From Cryptomeria japonica (Eukaryota; Streptophyta; Pinopsida; Cupressales; Cupressaceae), in NCBI RefSeq assembly GCF_030272615.1, contig NC_081412.1:698222656-698286655 (forward strand): 64,000 nt of DNA, in the 5' to 3' direction. The notes beneath the pieces were generated by a model that worked only from the letters and a program-made list of their open reading frames with translations, searched no databases and was not told where the DNA came from. The position numbers and the translations under genes were made by a program. Positions 41,894 through 53,200 of the stretch are shown one piece after another. Numbering within the stretch: the stretch's first letter is position 1; every line of letters starts with the position of its first letter.

Positions 41894-43367
41894 TGTATGT
41901 GGGAAAAGTGGGGCTATGAAACTCAAAATATGAAAAGTGTTGTTCAAAGGGCTTGTCCACGCACCCACAAGACTTCTTGGTGCAAGTTATGGAGTCATGA
42001 AGAATGAATCAACTTCCCAAGGTAGGTTCCATGGTTCTCTATCTCACAAGATCCCTCAAGCCAATGTCTTTGCTCTCAGATCACTGAGCAAAGTGACTTA
42101 GGGATGATAAATGCAAGAACAAGGGATGCTTTAGATTGATTTTAACATGAAATGCATCCAATTTATGCATGATTCTATAAATGAGTTAAACTAGATTATA
42201 AGATGACAAGGTTAGTAGCAATACTATCCTAACATGATATACTAGTTAATGATTTAAGCTATTTATAACAGAAATACTCTAAATGCTTATTAGATTAATT
42301 CCTATTATAAAAATAGGCTAGATGTATTGATAAAATTGAGCATAAATGAGATACTAAAAGCTTCCATCTTTGAAATGGAGGAATGAGAGCTCTATTTATA
42401 GGGAAAATAGGGTAATGGATGGTCAAGATTGGAAGAGTTAATCAAGGGTCGGGATTGAAACTTATCAATCCATGTTTACAATTTTCACCAATGAAATGGT
42501 GACAATTGCCAACATAAGACTGTTTGAGAGGAGATGAAAGAAGCATTAAATGCTTGAGAAGACCTCATGGTTACCTTAGAAGGTTAGGGTTAAGGTTAGG
42601 TTAGGGTTATCCAATGGATAAAGCTTTTACCCAAAGGATAAACTCTTGTGCAAGGGTTAAAGGGATAACCATGGTCAAAGCAATGAATGCTTGATGAGAC
42701 CCCTGGGTTAGGTGAGGGTTAAGCTAGGCAAAAAGTCTCTAACCATGCCACTGAGGGTTAGTTAACCATTAATGGTTTGAAAGACTTTGGGGACAAATTT
42801 GTAAGAGTCCTTCCAAATTTGGGGGTATTCAACAAGTTAGCTTGTTGAAGGCCTAAAGGCTTTAATGCCTTTTGAAGACTTCAAATTTGAGAAGTGACCT
42901 CCTCAAATTTAGGGAAAGGAGATAATGGATGGGTTTAGGCTAATTGATTAGGATTAGATGAATTCTAGAAGAAATTAGGAAGAGGGTTAGGATGCAAGTG
43001 GGAGATGTAGGAAAATGCAAGTGGGTGGGGAAAATAGAATTAAATTAAAATAAAATAAATTTATTTCAATTTGGTTGCAAGTTGGGAAATTAAATAAATT
43101 AGATTTATTTAATTGGGGTAAACTATTTAATTAAATGTTAATTTAATTAAAAAGTAGAGAGAAGGGATTTAATTAAATAAAATGATTTATTCAATTAAAT
43201 GACATAAAGGACTTAAGTGAATTTAAATAAATAAATCGAATAATTTATTTAATTAAATAGAAGAATGTGGGTGATTTAATTAAATTAGATTTAACTAAAT
43301 AGAGGAATAAGAATAAAATAAACATTAAATATTCATTTAGGAATATAGTCATTTTTATACGTCTACA
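41894..43367 (-). repeat. 5' LTR of element E
   Basis: 1474 bp bounded by TGTATG at 41894 and GTCTACA at 43367 (plus strand). On the minus strand it starts TGTAGACG and has an AT-rich first 300 bp with AATTAAAT words and a TATAAATA box at 42393-42400. Around 42480-42560 it shares ATGAAATGGTGACA and CATAAGAC-type words with the LTR of B in reverse complement, so E and B are related families. There is no partner LTR in the window. Confidence 0.85.
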
Positions 43368-43385
43368 AATATTACATAGGAGACG

Positions 43386-43405
43386 CCTTGGTTATATAAC
43401 CAAGG
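43386..43405. repeat. Perfect 20-bp palindrome and a neighbouring hairpin
   Basis: CCTTGGTTATATAACCAAGG is an exact palindrome 18 bp outside the LTR of E. At about 43418-43450 a second inverted pair, ATAAGATTA and TAATCTTAT, follows. Whether they belong to H or to an unrecognised small DNA transposon is not clear. Confidence 0.7.
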
Positions 43406-44263
43406 TAAGAACATTGGAGTGTATAAGATTATTACAAATGTCGTAATCTTATGACATGAGACAAATAAAGATGGATCACCCACCGAAGGTGAAAAAGTGC
43501 AACCATAAAAGGTGGATATGATAATAAGATAACATGATAAGTGCACCTAAAGTGGAGATGCTCCAACTACTCCTATGTGGTTCCCTAAGTAAGCCTAAGT
43601 GATGTGTAATTAGGACCTAGGTGGAGAATAATCAAGGTAAAACACCTTAATTACGCCAACATTTTGTTAAGGTAGTATATAAATTCACCAATCTTGCTCG
43701 AAATTGTCCACAAACACTTCATTACTAGTTTAAATCTCCAAAAGCCTTCAAATCGTTGGTTTTCATATCACATGTAGTTGTCAATCCAAGAAGCAAGACT
43801 TTGTAGTCGATGATATTGTTGGTGTAATCAAACTCTAATTTATAGGTGAATTTGTATCATCAACCATTTGGAGATTCAGTGACTACACATATACCACATT
43901 TAGATATACAAAAGATTCCATTTAAATACATACTCCATAGCTAATATTTGGGATCACATATTGGTTCCTCTTCTTGAGTATGGAGCTTTTCTTTGCCAAA
44001 TTCCTTAATTTTTTGGATTATCTATTAGTTCCTCTTCTTGAGTATGGATCCTTCCCTTGCCCAATTCCTCCAATGATAAGCATGTAGTGTCTAGTTCAAT
44101 TTCATCATACATTACCTCACCTTTGGGATCATTGGACCTTTGAACAATCAATCTCCTCTTTGGTTCTAATTGTAGCTAAATCGTCTTATTTCCCACTAGT
44201 ATCATCACATACAACTAATCTAATGAAATGATCCCTTTGAGATCTAAATTATCAAGAGATATA

Positions 44264-44810
44264 TTTTTTTAATTGCATAAGACATCAACAATTGGGATTG
44301 TCGTGATGATCTAGGACATTGACTCCAAATGTTTCTAGTGCAAGATAATCTAAGTGCTTTCATCAACTTGAGTGGCATGATGTTATCATACAAAATCTAC
44401 GGTGCAAAGTTGATGATCATTTATCATTAGATAAATCTAAAATTATTTTTTTAATTGCATAAGACATCAACAATTGGGATTGTCGTGATGATCTAGGACA
44501 TTGACTCCAAATGTTTCTAGTGCAAGATAATCTAAGTGCTTTCATCAACTTGAGTGGCATGATGTTATCATACAAAGTCTACGGTGCAAAGTTGATGATC
44601 ATTTATCATTAGATAAATCTAAAATTATTTTTTTAATTGCATAAGACATCAACAATTGGGATTGTTGTGATGATCTAGGACATTGACTCCAAATGTTTCT
44701 AGTGCAAGATAATCTAAGTGCTTTCATCAACTTGAGTGGCATGATGTTATCATACAAAGTCTACGGTGCAAAGTTGATGATCATTTATCATTAGATAAAT
44801 CTAAAATAGC
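44264..44810 (-). repeat. Tandem triplication, 182-bp unit, in the protease region of H
   Basis: Three head-to-tail copies. The word AATTGCATAA recurs at 44271, 44453 and 44635, exactly 182 bp apart. Copies are nearly identical: the visible changes are ACAAAA/ACAAAG and TCGTG/TTGTG. The unit contains the gypsy-protease-like YDNIMPLKLMKALRLSCTRN block on the minus strand. 182 is not a multiple of three, so it could not stay in frame. Confidence 0.92.
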
Positions 44811-46084
44811 AATGACACATCATCTACATGACCAATGGCCAATAATGCTTGTGAAGTGTCACTTGGCTCATTATTAAGATCCCGCGTGAGTTCTTCCTTT
44901 TGCCTTGGGGTTTTCCTCAATACTTCCAACGGAGAGATATGTGCAAGTTTACTTGCTAATTAACCTATGATATCAATCTTTTTTATTACATTTGAGGAAT
45001 TTGGGTTGAACTAGCTTGATGATCTTGGTTCTCATATTTTTTTTCTTTTCCTTTTATCATTTGATGATATCGTTTGAACCAAATGAACTTTACTAGCAAC
45101 ATAGTCATCTTCTTCACAAATTTCAATCCAATGTGTCATCAATGCATTAACAGTTTTAGCTTCTTGTGTATTTCCCCAACAAACATTCCATGGGCTATTA
45201 TCATGTCTAAGCATGTCTTCCCTTCATGGTCATCACTATTATGGAATAAACAAAACAATGTTGTTGCTCCAACTTAGTTACCCATTGTAATAGGAGGTAG
45301 TTATGGTGGTGGCCCGTTTCATCTTATTTGTAGATGAGGAATAAAAGAAACAATTGGTCTTCCTTGATAACATTGTGGAAGGTTGTTCTAAGGTTGCATG
45401 TCAACTTGTCTTGCACCTTGAGTTCTCCTTAAAAAGGCACTTCATTTGTCAATACGTTCAAAGGATCCTTGATATCATCATTTTGTAGTGATTTTATAGG
45501 ACTCTTACCTATTTATTTCTCAACCTAAACCATATCTTATTCAATGCTTATAGCTATATCTTAGGCAACATCTAGATCATTAAGGGGCATTGTCTTAATT
45601 CATATTTGTTTTTTGGGTAGCGAGAATTCATGAAGAAACAAAGACACCTTGTCTTGGTAGGCCTTGTAGTCAATGGAATTCTCTTTTTAAATTTGTTAAA
45701 TATGACTATAGATTCACATATAAGCTCTTTATCTATTTTCTTAATAGTCCAAATCTACGAAAACAACTCATGCTCATCATTTACAAGCTTGAATCAATCA
45801 ATGAATCTTGTTCACAAATCATTCCAATTAGTGATACATCTAACTAGAAGGTTTTGAATCCAATTTTGGCGATAGTAATAAGATTTTCTACAAGGAATCG
45901 TATTGCTACATATTCATGCACTACACCAAGAATTTCAGAAGTAGAGGTGACGGTCATCAAATGTTTGCTATTGTGGAGAGAACCATCACTAGAAAACTTT
46001 GGAAAGTTCTTGCATTAATCTAATGGTAAATCGTAAAGGGAGACCAATCTAGTGGCCCATTTTGGTTTAATCAATGTAGCAATG

Positions 46085-46886
46085 TAAAGTAGTCACTGGT
46101 TAGGAGGGACCTCAAAGAGATCAATCAGGACCAGACAGCAAGAGTAAACACAACGGAAACACAAAGATATGATGGAGACAATGCAGAACAGATTGATTTA
46201 TTTCATGAAAATTGATTACAACCAACCGGTAACAATCGGGTTACAACATAACCGGCTCACAGGCCTGCTAGAACAAGCTCAAAGTACAGAATAGGTCACA
46301 ATCAGAATCTTCAATCTTAAGATCTGTCTTCTACGCTCAGTCTAGCTACTTTATTCTTCGATTGTTAGATTCTAATGCGCAATTACAATTATATATACGA
46401 TCCAAGGGGATCCGGTCCACCCAAAAAGGGGATCAAAACCCGAAGAACAAAACCTAACGTGTAAAACCAACAAGGTCGGCCTTTGCCAAGAGATTCCTCT
46501 GAAAATTCCAAGGGATGAAATGTAGATTGCGGGAAAGGTCGGTCACATGACAAGAAACATCGGAATCAACGCCCAAGGCTCTGCAACCTTCGAAAGGAGT
46601 TCCGGTAGATCACCAAAATAGGTCTAGACAACCGGTAACAAGAAACTATCAACCGGTAACAGGAAACTATCATGGAAACCAATAGTGATAACTTGTCAAA
46701 AAATGATCCAAATGTGATGCGGTTTGCAAATAAGAAAGATGATCAAGTCTTCAAGTAGAATCCAACTCCACAAGATCCGGTGAGCCAAAACCAGGACACA
46801 CAGAAAGAAATGTTGAAACTGCAAACAGAAAGAAAATGTTTTTGGTTGATGCAAGATTGTTGTGAACCGGGGATGCTCCTGCATCA
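46085..46886 (-). repeat. LTR1 (3' LTR) of element F
   Basis: Starts TAAAGTAGTCAC where the other two LTRs have TGAAGCAGTCAC and TGGAGCAGTCAC; two G-to-A/C-to-T type changes hide the normal TG end. Ends CTCCTGCATCA. Around 46630-46675 ACCGGTAACA(A/G)GAAACTATCA is repeated twice in tandem. The short ORFs are LTR by-products. Confidence 0.88.
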
Positions 46887-47091
46887 GACATTCGAGGTTA
46901 TTGAAAAAATGAGCCTCTCACGTTGTTGGGGTCAGAGGAAAACCAAGGCGGTCTACCTCTTCCTGAGAAATCCAAGATGAATCTTCAACTAGTTTGTCCT
47001 TCCGCTTCACAAGATACTCGTTATACTGACTGCTCCAAGTACTACACCCAATCCTACTGTCCAAAATTTCTTCAATCTGATCCACTTCTTT
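46887..47091 (-). other. 3' non-coding end of element F
   Basis: About 200 bp between the integrase tail and LTR1. The first 90 bp next to the LTR (AACCAAGGCGGTCTACCTCT region) are found again at 53201-53290 next to LTR2. No coding similarity. Confidence 0.7.
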
Positions 47092-47548
47092 TCAGGGCAA
47101 CTGTTTCTCCAAGTCTGCAATATTGTCCTCACTGAATTCTGGTTCATGATCCTCATGAAGATCTGCAATGTTAAACGCAAGTGAAATACTCAAACTATCT
47201 GGTAACTCCACTTCATATCCATTTCCAGAACTGAACTTCCTCAAAATCCTCCAAGGTCCAAACTTTTTCATCTGCAATTTGTTATAAGTTCCAATCGGGA
47301 ATCTTTCTTTTTTATTAGATATACCATCACTTCATCGCCAACTTCAAATTCCTTATGTCTCCTCTTCTCGTTTGCCTTCTCTTTATACTTCTTGTTCTTG
47401 TCTTCCAAATGTTGCTTAACCTGAATATGCAAGGCCGCCATGTGAGCTGCAAAGTCTTTTGCTTCTAAATTTCTCGGGTCTTCACTACTAATATCTCTTA
47501 ATTCTGATATACCTCTAGGATGCACTCTAGTAACAATCTCAAAAGGTG
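47092..47548 (-). pseudogene. Integrase C-terminal part of element F
   Basis: Minus strand: PFEIVTRVHPRGISELRD, AAHMAALHIQVKQHLEDKNKKYKEKANEKRRHKEFEVGDEVMVYL, then in another frame KKFGPWRILRKFSSGNGYEVELPDSLSISLAFNIADLH, ending with a stop at 47092. The first part belongs to the core end, the second is the SH3-like C-terminal domain of gypsy integrases. I see no clear chromodomain after it. It continues from 48350 on the other side of the LINE insert. Confidence 0.85.
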
Positions 47549-48332
47549 CTTTGAGGGTATCCCCTTCAGATGTCGAAAGTGCTTCAAGATTGGGCATGTT
47601 GTTGCACGGTGTGAAACAGATAAAAAGAAAAAAAGATATGTTTCTTGGTGGAAGCGTGCCTCCTCTAAACACTATTTTGTTCGAAAAAAAAGCTTCTCCC
47701 AGGTGGTTGCGCAGGTTCCACGGGCCGATGGTATTGTGCCTCTGGCTGCTGCCTCTAGTTCAGGTGTTGCTCTGCCTCAGGTGTGTGTGGATGTTTGTGG
47801 TGGCATCCCGACTAATCGTTTGAAGGATGTTGGATCTTCTCCTTTGGTGTCTGACCTTCCCTCTTCCCAGATTGTTGTTGGATCTTTGTCTGATTCTCAG
47901 ATTTTTGTTGTCCCTGCCTCTCCGGATGTTGCCTCGGTTCCTCTTGGTGATGGGAGGTCCTCTATTCTGGACCCGTCTTCTTGGCAAAAGACTGTTGCTA
48001 GGGTTGAGGAGGGATGGATTACCGTTAAAAGTAAGAAATCTAAATCGTCCCAGTCCTCTTTTGATATGACCCTTTGATCCCACAAGGATAGGTCAAATTC
48101 TTGAGTCATCCTAGTAGGGCTGGGGCTGCTGGTTTTTGCAGCCCATTGGTTTTTGTTGGAGGTCCTTCTTGTGTTGTTCCTCATCTTTTGTTTGGTTGTG
48201 TCGAGTCTCATTTGTTTCTGTTTCTTTGGGTGGACTTTCAGGCTTATCTTTCGGTTCGGGTTGCAGGTCCTTCCAAAACCTGTTTTGTATAGGGTTTCAG
48301 GTCCCTTCAAAACTTGTTTTCCCTTATTCAAA
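47549..48332 (+). mobile_element. LINE ORF1 fragment inserted in element F
   Basis: 784 bp flanked by a 17-bp repeat with one mismatch: AACAATCTCAAAAGGTG (47532-47548) and AACAATCTCAAACGGTG (48333-48349). The length is typical of LINE target duplications. The plus strand encodes the C-terminal half of a plant L1-type ORF1. There is no ORF2 and no poly(A) tail. The last part, about 48263-48322, has two copies of a CAGGTCC(C)TTC(A/C)AAAAC unit. The insert splits F integrase between the two halves of the target site. Confidence 0.85.
47550..48077 (+). pseudogene. LINE ORF1 C-terminal fragment with zinc knuckle
   Basis: Open from F sequence through the junction; the LINE-derived part begins near CFEGIPFRCRKCFKIGHVVARC. 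This has a CX2CX4HX4C knuckle, preceded by the GIPFRC stretch and followed by YVSWWKRASSKHYFV, all usual for plant L1 ORF1 (the nucleic-acid-binding, gag-like protein). It ends RVEEGWITVKSKKSKSSQ and a TGA at 48075. The RNA-recognition part is missing, so it is a 5'-truncated fragment. The frame is intact through 170 codons. Confidence 0.85.
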
Positions 48333-48349
48333 AACAATCTCAAACGGTG

Positions 48350-49003
48350 TTCTTTCAATACTCCTATTTACTGAATTGTTGTAGGCAAACTTTGCTTGTG
48401 CAAGGATCAAATCCTAACTTCCAGTTTTATCTCCAACTAAACATCTCAACAAATTTCTCAAGCTCTGGTTAACTACTTATGTTTGTTCATCGGTATGTGG
48501 ATGAAAAGTAGAACTGAACTTCAAATTTGTCTTCATCTTCTTCCAAAGCGTTCTCCAAAAATAGCAACAAACTTAGTGTCTCTGTCTAAAACTATGCTCT
48601 TAGGTAATCCATGCAATCTCACCACTTCCTTGAAAAATAGGTCCGCTACATACAATGCATCTGATGCCTTCTTACGAAGTATGAAATGAGTCATCTTCGA
48701 GAATCTATCCACAACCACAAATATAGAATCATTCTCTCTCAGTGTTTTAGGCAACCCAAGTACAAAATCCATGCTTATATCCTCCCAAGATATTACCGGT
48801 ATTGTCAAAGGTTTATACAATCCCACATTCTGACTACTACCCTTCGCAACTTGACAAGCTCTACAACTTTGCACATATTTCTTAACATCCTTATAAATTT
48901 GGGGCCAAAAATACTGCTCACTCACTAATGCTACTGTTTTGTCAATACCAAAATGTCTAGCTAATCCTCCACTGTGTTTCTCCTTTATGAGATTCTCCCT
49001 CAT
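48350..49003 (-). pseudogene. Integrase zinc domain and core of element F
   Basis: 49003-48533 (156 residues): H-x-GGLARHFGIDKT, YFWPQIYKDVKKYVQSCRACQ (HHCC zinc domain), then SMDFVLGLP with the first catalytic Asp, VDRFSKMTHFI, and SIVLDRDTKFVA with the second. After a frame change at about 48533 the region to 48350 includes the catalytic-Glu part and AYNNSVNRSIERTPFEIVF-type sequence. The LINE fragment follows. Confidence 0.88.
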
Positions 49004-49726
49004 AGAACTTTAGGTATGCACAACTTAACTCCTCTGAATAACATCCCGTCCTGAATGAAGTAATCCAACCACTTGCTTTTATCTACCATAACCAGTTCTC
49101 TACATGCTTTCCAAGGTTCTGCAAAATCCGGGTCATCATCATACAAGGTCTTCAATTCCTCAAATCCTAATATTGTCACTCTCATCTTTGTCAGCAGATT
49201 CCTTCTCCTACTCAATGCATCAGCAACTTTGTTAGATTTTCCACTTCTATGCTTCAACACAAAGGTGTAACTATGCAAAAACTCTACCCATCTCATATGT
49301 CTCTGATTCAACTTACTCTGACTATTCAAATACTGCAAAGCCCGATGATCTGTATACAACACAAACTCCTTAGGCAACAGGTAATGTCTCCACTTCTTCA
49401 AGGCTTGAACTATTGAATAAAACTCATAATCATACACTAAATATCTCCTTCGGGCATCATTCAATTTCTCACTGAAATAAGCTACTGCTCTCCCTTCCTG
49501 ACTCAAGACTGCTCCTATTGTTGTTCCACTTACATCACAATCCACTTGAAATACTTTATTGAAATCTGGTAAAGCTAACACGCGCTACTCAATCACTTTC
49601 TACTTTAACAGTTCAAAGCTTTTGTTTGCTCTGATGGTCCACTTGAATTCCTTTTGATCTCCTCTCATGATCTCAGTCATAGGGTTACAAGCTGAACTGA
49701 AATTTCTGATGAACTTCCGATAAAAA
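49000..49726 (-). pseudogene. RNase H of element F
   Basis: 49581-49000 is open: ALPDFNKVFQVDCDVSGTTIGAVLS (first catalytic D), RAVAYFSEKLNDARRRY, YDYEFYSIVQALKKWRHYLL (E), FVLYTDHRALQYL (D) and KHRSGKSNKVADALSRR (final D). This is a canonical gypsy RNase H and there is no second one before integrase. 49582-49726, the connection to RT, has stops. Confidence 0.9.
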
Positions 49727-50490
49727 CTAGCCAATCCATGAAATGATCTTTACCTCTCCAATTCTTTCCAGTGTAGGCCACTCAACAATCGCTTTTACTT
49801 TCTCATGGTCTATCTTCAAACCATCCTCAGATATCACAAATCCCAAATAGACTAACTCATCCTTCATGAAAGTACACTTCTTAATATTGATCAGCAACTT
49901 TTCTTCTCTCAACCTCTGCAAAACTTGTCTCAAATGCAACAAATGCTCCTCTTTTGTCTTACTGAAAATCAAAATGTCATCCAAATACACAATAACAAAC
50001 TTACCCAAGAATTTCTTCAATGCTCATTCATCAACCTCATGAAAGTACTCGGTGCATTAGTTAACCCAAAAGGCATCACCAACCATTCATACAGTCCTTC
50101 ATTTGTCTTAAATGTTGTCTTCCACTCATCTCCTTTTTTGATCCTGGTCTGATGATATCCACTCTTCAAATCTATCTTTGCAAAGTATTTTGCTCCACTC
50201 AAACAGTCCATTATGTCATCCATCCTAGGCAAAAGAAATCAGTATTTCATTGTGATCTTGTTTATTGCTCTGGAATCAGTACACATTCTCCACTCTCCAT
50301 TCTTCTTAGGTGCTAATACTATTGGTACTGCACAAGGGCTCACTTTCCCTGATCAAACCTTTCTTCAACATCTCTTGCACTTGTCTATTCAGTTCTTCAT
50401 TCTTTGTCGATGTCATCCGATGTGCAGCTTTGTTAAGCAAACTAGCTCCGAGAACCAGGTCCATGCAATGACTAATACTTCTCACAGGTG
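49727..50490 (-). pseudogene. Reverse transcriptase of element F
   Basis: 50232-50017 contains [45 protein letters not shown] and [11 protein letters not shown]. 50020-49727 contains KFVIVYLDDILIFSK (YLDD at the catalytic site) and KCTFMKDELVYLGFVIS. The two frames overlap by 4 bp, so one small indel separates them. The N-terminal RT part at 50233-50490 is broken. Confidence 0.9.
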
Positions 50491-51073
50491 GTTATCCATC
50501 AGGCACATTATTTGAAATGATGTCTTCATATTCTGTCAGCAAATCTTTTATCTCTTCCAGTAGTTCCTCCTCATGCTCTGCATTCTCGGTCTTCTTAGGA
50601 ATTAAGGCAAAACACACATTCTCATGTCTCAATCCATCCAGGGATTTCCTTCCATCTACAAAACAGATTCTATCATTCGCACAGACTTCATTCTTCAAAG
50701 GTTTCTCCAAAGGCAACAAGGTTTGTGTCATCCCATTGGCCACAAAGTGTATGTATTCTTCCTCCCATCATGTACTGCCTATCTATCAAACTGTCAAGGC
50801 CTACCCAACAAAAGATGACAAATATCCATAGGCATAATATCACACAAGACTTCATCATGATAATTCCCAATTTTCAATTTCACCAAACATTGCTCACTTA
50901 CTAACAACTTATGTTCATCATGAATCCATGCTATCTGATAAGGCTTAGGGTGTTTCAATCTTTTCAAATTTGACTTATTCACCATCTCTTTTGAAACAAG
51001 ATTATTTGAACTACCACTATCAATAACAACTTAATAACACTTACTGGATACCTTACATCTGGTCTTAAACAAA
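50491..51073 (-). pseudogene. Protease region of element F
   Basis: Fragments 50985-50794 and 50743-50492. The first contains HDEVLCDIMPMDICHLLLGRPW, the usual end of gypsy protease (LLLGRPW), with VSEQCLVKLKIGNYHDE before it. A DSGSS-like active site lies near 51020 in a broken frame (on the plus strand TTGAACTACCACTATC). The second fragment is the linker to RT (LLTEYEDIISNNVPDG). Confidence 0.8.
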
Positions 51074-52278
51074 TTATTCCTCTACAAGGGCTCTTCTTCT
51101 CCTCCGGTATGACACAGCTCTCCTCATCATCAATAGTTCTCCACCTTCCGGTTTATTGTCTGATCCGATGGGGTTTTCTTCCACCACTGTTGCTCTTTCG
51201 GCATTCTCTATCTTCTTACACTCAAACGCATGATGTCCTTCTCCTCCACACTTATAGCAAGTTCCTTTGAATGTTCTCGTCTTGTCTTCCAAAATTCTCA
51301 TTTCGATAGCCATCCGGTTCTCTCCTTCGGTAGAAATTTCTATCATCCATTCGGTTCTCTCCTCCGGTAGAAATTTCTATTATCTTTCCGATATGAATTG
51401 CCTTCTTTGTTCACTTCCTTGTCCTTGTTCCGATTTGTATTGGTTCCTCTACCTCTGGTATATCCTCTTCCTCCTTATAATCTTCCTCTGGTAAATCTTC
51501 CACCTCTACCTCTTTGCCTCTACTCATGTCTTTTGTTTAGTTTCTCTTCTGCCTTTAGGGCATACTGGTAAGTCTCTTCAACACTCTCCAATTTCATCAA
51601 ACTAAATTCATCTTATATAGACATCCGCAATGCAATCAAATATCTTGCAACTTGTTCAACTTCATCATCAACGTGTCCGGATCTGATATTCAACTTGTAA
51701 AATGTTTCGGTGTATTCCTTCACACTAGATTCCTTATGTCTCAAATTTTGCAACTTCTGAAACAGATTCACTTGATAATCAGTTGGCATAAATTTTGACT
51801 TCAACTTAGCAATCCTCTGATCCCATGTCTTAATCTTCTTTTTACCTCTTCTTTGTCTATCAACTTGCAAATGTTCCCACCAAAGAGATGCATGACTTTT
51901 CAACCGGGTACAGGTATATTCACCTTCATTTCCTCTGCACTTCATTCAAAATCAAAATATTTCTCTCTCCGAGATTCAATCCATCAATTCATTTGAATCC
52001 AACTTCCCATCATATTCTGGTGGGGTAAAATGAGGTTTAGTATTCGCCCTACTCAAAACCCTCAAAAACCTTTCTTCATCTGGATCAACCGCCGATTGGT
52101 TTACTTGTTCTATCGAGGCTTCTTCTCCTTCATCTTCGCTTACATCTTCAATATATCGGCCTCTTCTCTGGGCTGTCTCCACGGCTTCCAACCGGGCTGC
52201 TATACATCGCAACATTTCCATCACAACAGGGTATGCATTCCCACGCGCTCCAGCATTCCTAGCTCCTCTTCGCGCCAT
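51074..52278 (-). pseudogene. Gag of element F
   Basis: ATG at 52278: MARRGARNAGARGNAYPVVM, an acidic stretch, then FTPPEYDGKLDSNELMD and a stop at 51976. 51945-51613 is capsid: RLKSHASLWWEHLQVDRQRRGK, LFQKLQNLRHKESSVKEYTETFYKL and SGHVDDEVEQVARYLI. 51346-51074 has the knuckle CYKCGGEGHHAFEC (CX2CX4HX4C). 51500-51350 contains Arg/Gly/Asn-rich repeats related to SERTEW-like units. Three or more disruptions. Confidence 0.88.
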
Positions 52279-52371
52279 CGTTTATGCCAGTCCTCTGCAA
52301 CTACAAGTCGGATCCACAGTCCGCCACCCTACAACAAAAATCTCAGGACGTGCAACCTACAGAACGAAAAC

Positions 52372-52386
52372 TCGCTCTGATAACAC
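52372..52386 (-). promoter_or_regulatory. Primer binding site of element F
   Basis: Minus strand TGTTATCAGAGCGAG next to LTR2. It is one base off TGGTATCAGAGC, the initiator Met tRNA site. Confidence 0.75.
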
Positions 52387-52387
52387 T

Positions 52388-53200
52388 TGAAGCAGTCACC
52401 AGTTAGGAGGGACTTCAAAGAGATCAATCCAGACCGGTCAACAAGAGTAAACACAACAGAAACACAAAGATATGATGGAGGCAATGCAAAACAGATTGAT
52501 TTATTTCATGAAAATCGATTACAACCAACTGATAACAACCGGGTTACAGCATAACCAACTCACAGGCCTGCTAGAACATACTCAAAGTACAAAATAGGTC
52601 ACAACCGGGACCTCCAATCTTAAGATCTATCTTCTACGCTCAATCTAGCTACTTTAATTTTTGATTGTTACATTGTAATGCGCAATTACAATTATATATA
52701 CGATCCAAGGGGATCCGGTCGGCCCAAAAAGGGATCAAAACTCGAAGAACAAGACCTAACGTGTAAAACCAACAAGGTCGGTCTTCGCCAAGAGATTCCT
52801 CCAGAAATTCCAAAGGATGAAGTGTAAATCGAAAGGAAAGGTCGGCGACACGCCAAGGAACATCAGAATCAACGTCCAAGGCTCTGCAAGCTTCGGAAGG
52901 GATTTCGATAGATCACCAAAATAGGTCCAGGCAACTGGTAACAAGAAACTGTCAACCGGTAACAGGAAACTGTCATGGACGACGATAGCGATAACTTGTT
53001 GGAAAATGATCCAAATGCGATGCGATCTGGAAATAAGAAAGATGATCAAGTCTTCAAGTAAAATCCAACTCCACAAGATCCGGTGAGGCAAAACTGAGAC
53101 ACACATAAAGAAATGCTGAAACTGCAAACAGAGAGCAAAACAAAAAGAAAATGTTTTTGGTTGATGCAAGATTGCTATGAACCGGGATGCTCCTACATCA
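52388..53200 (-). repeat. LTR2 of element F
   Basis: Starts TGAAGCAGTCACC and ends CTCCTACATCA. Gag and the primer site are on one side. A copy of the element's 3' internal end is on the other (53201-53290). So this LTR serves as 5' LTR for the full internal region and as 3' LTR for a deleted second unit. Confidence 0.88.

Larger units (their letters stand above)
30890..43367 (-). mobile_element. Ty3/gypsy Tat-like element E, old and lacking its 3' LTR
   Basis: Minus-strand order from the right: 5' LTR 43367-41894, primer site, leader of about 3 kb with motif clusters and a leader ORF, gag, protease, G-patch, RT, RNase H, a second RNase H of archaeal type, integrase, 3' untranslated region. 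A second RNase H domain placed before integrase is known for the Tat lineage of plant gypsy elements, so the placement is well based. Many stops and frame changes show long inactivity. The LTR resembles that of B (shared words around the TATA box and the AT-rich start), but the primer site differs. The left boundary is uncertain. Confidence 0.88.
43368..46084 (-). pseudogene. Decayed gypsy element H, gag and protease remnants
   Basis: Minus-strand fragments resemble gypsy gag and protease despite many stops. At about 46010-45600: LPKFSSDGSL, ILGVVHEYVAIRFLVENLI and GSLHNSKHL, then ...MMSMSCFRRFGL. At about 45570-45300: further gag-like spacer. At 45214-45032 (60 residues open): VNALMTHWIEICEEDDYVASKV. 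At about 44930: KLAHISPLEVLRKTP. At 44260-44810: the YDNIMPLKLMKAL block, which fits the segment after the protease active site, present three times. 43368-43970 shows nothing recognisable. The left end is cut by E; the right end meets LTR1 of F with CAATG at 46080-46084. Confidence 0.65.

Noticed and set aside
44264-44810. CRISPR-like or satellite array
   Set aside because: Units are contiguous without spacers and only three copies are present; it is a tandem triplication of decayed gypsy sequence.
47897-48358. 153-codon minus ORF across the LINE fragment
   Set aside because: Antisense to LINE ORF1 and crosses the insertion border.
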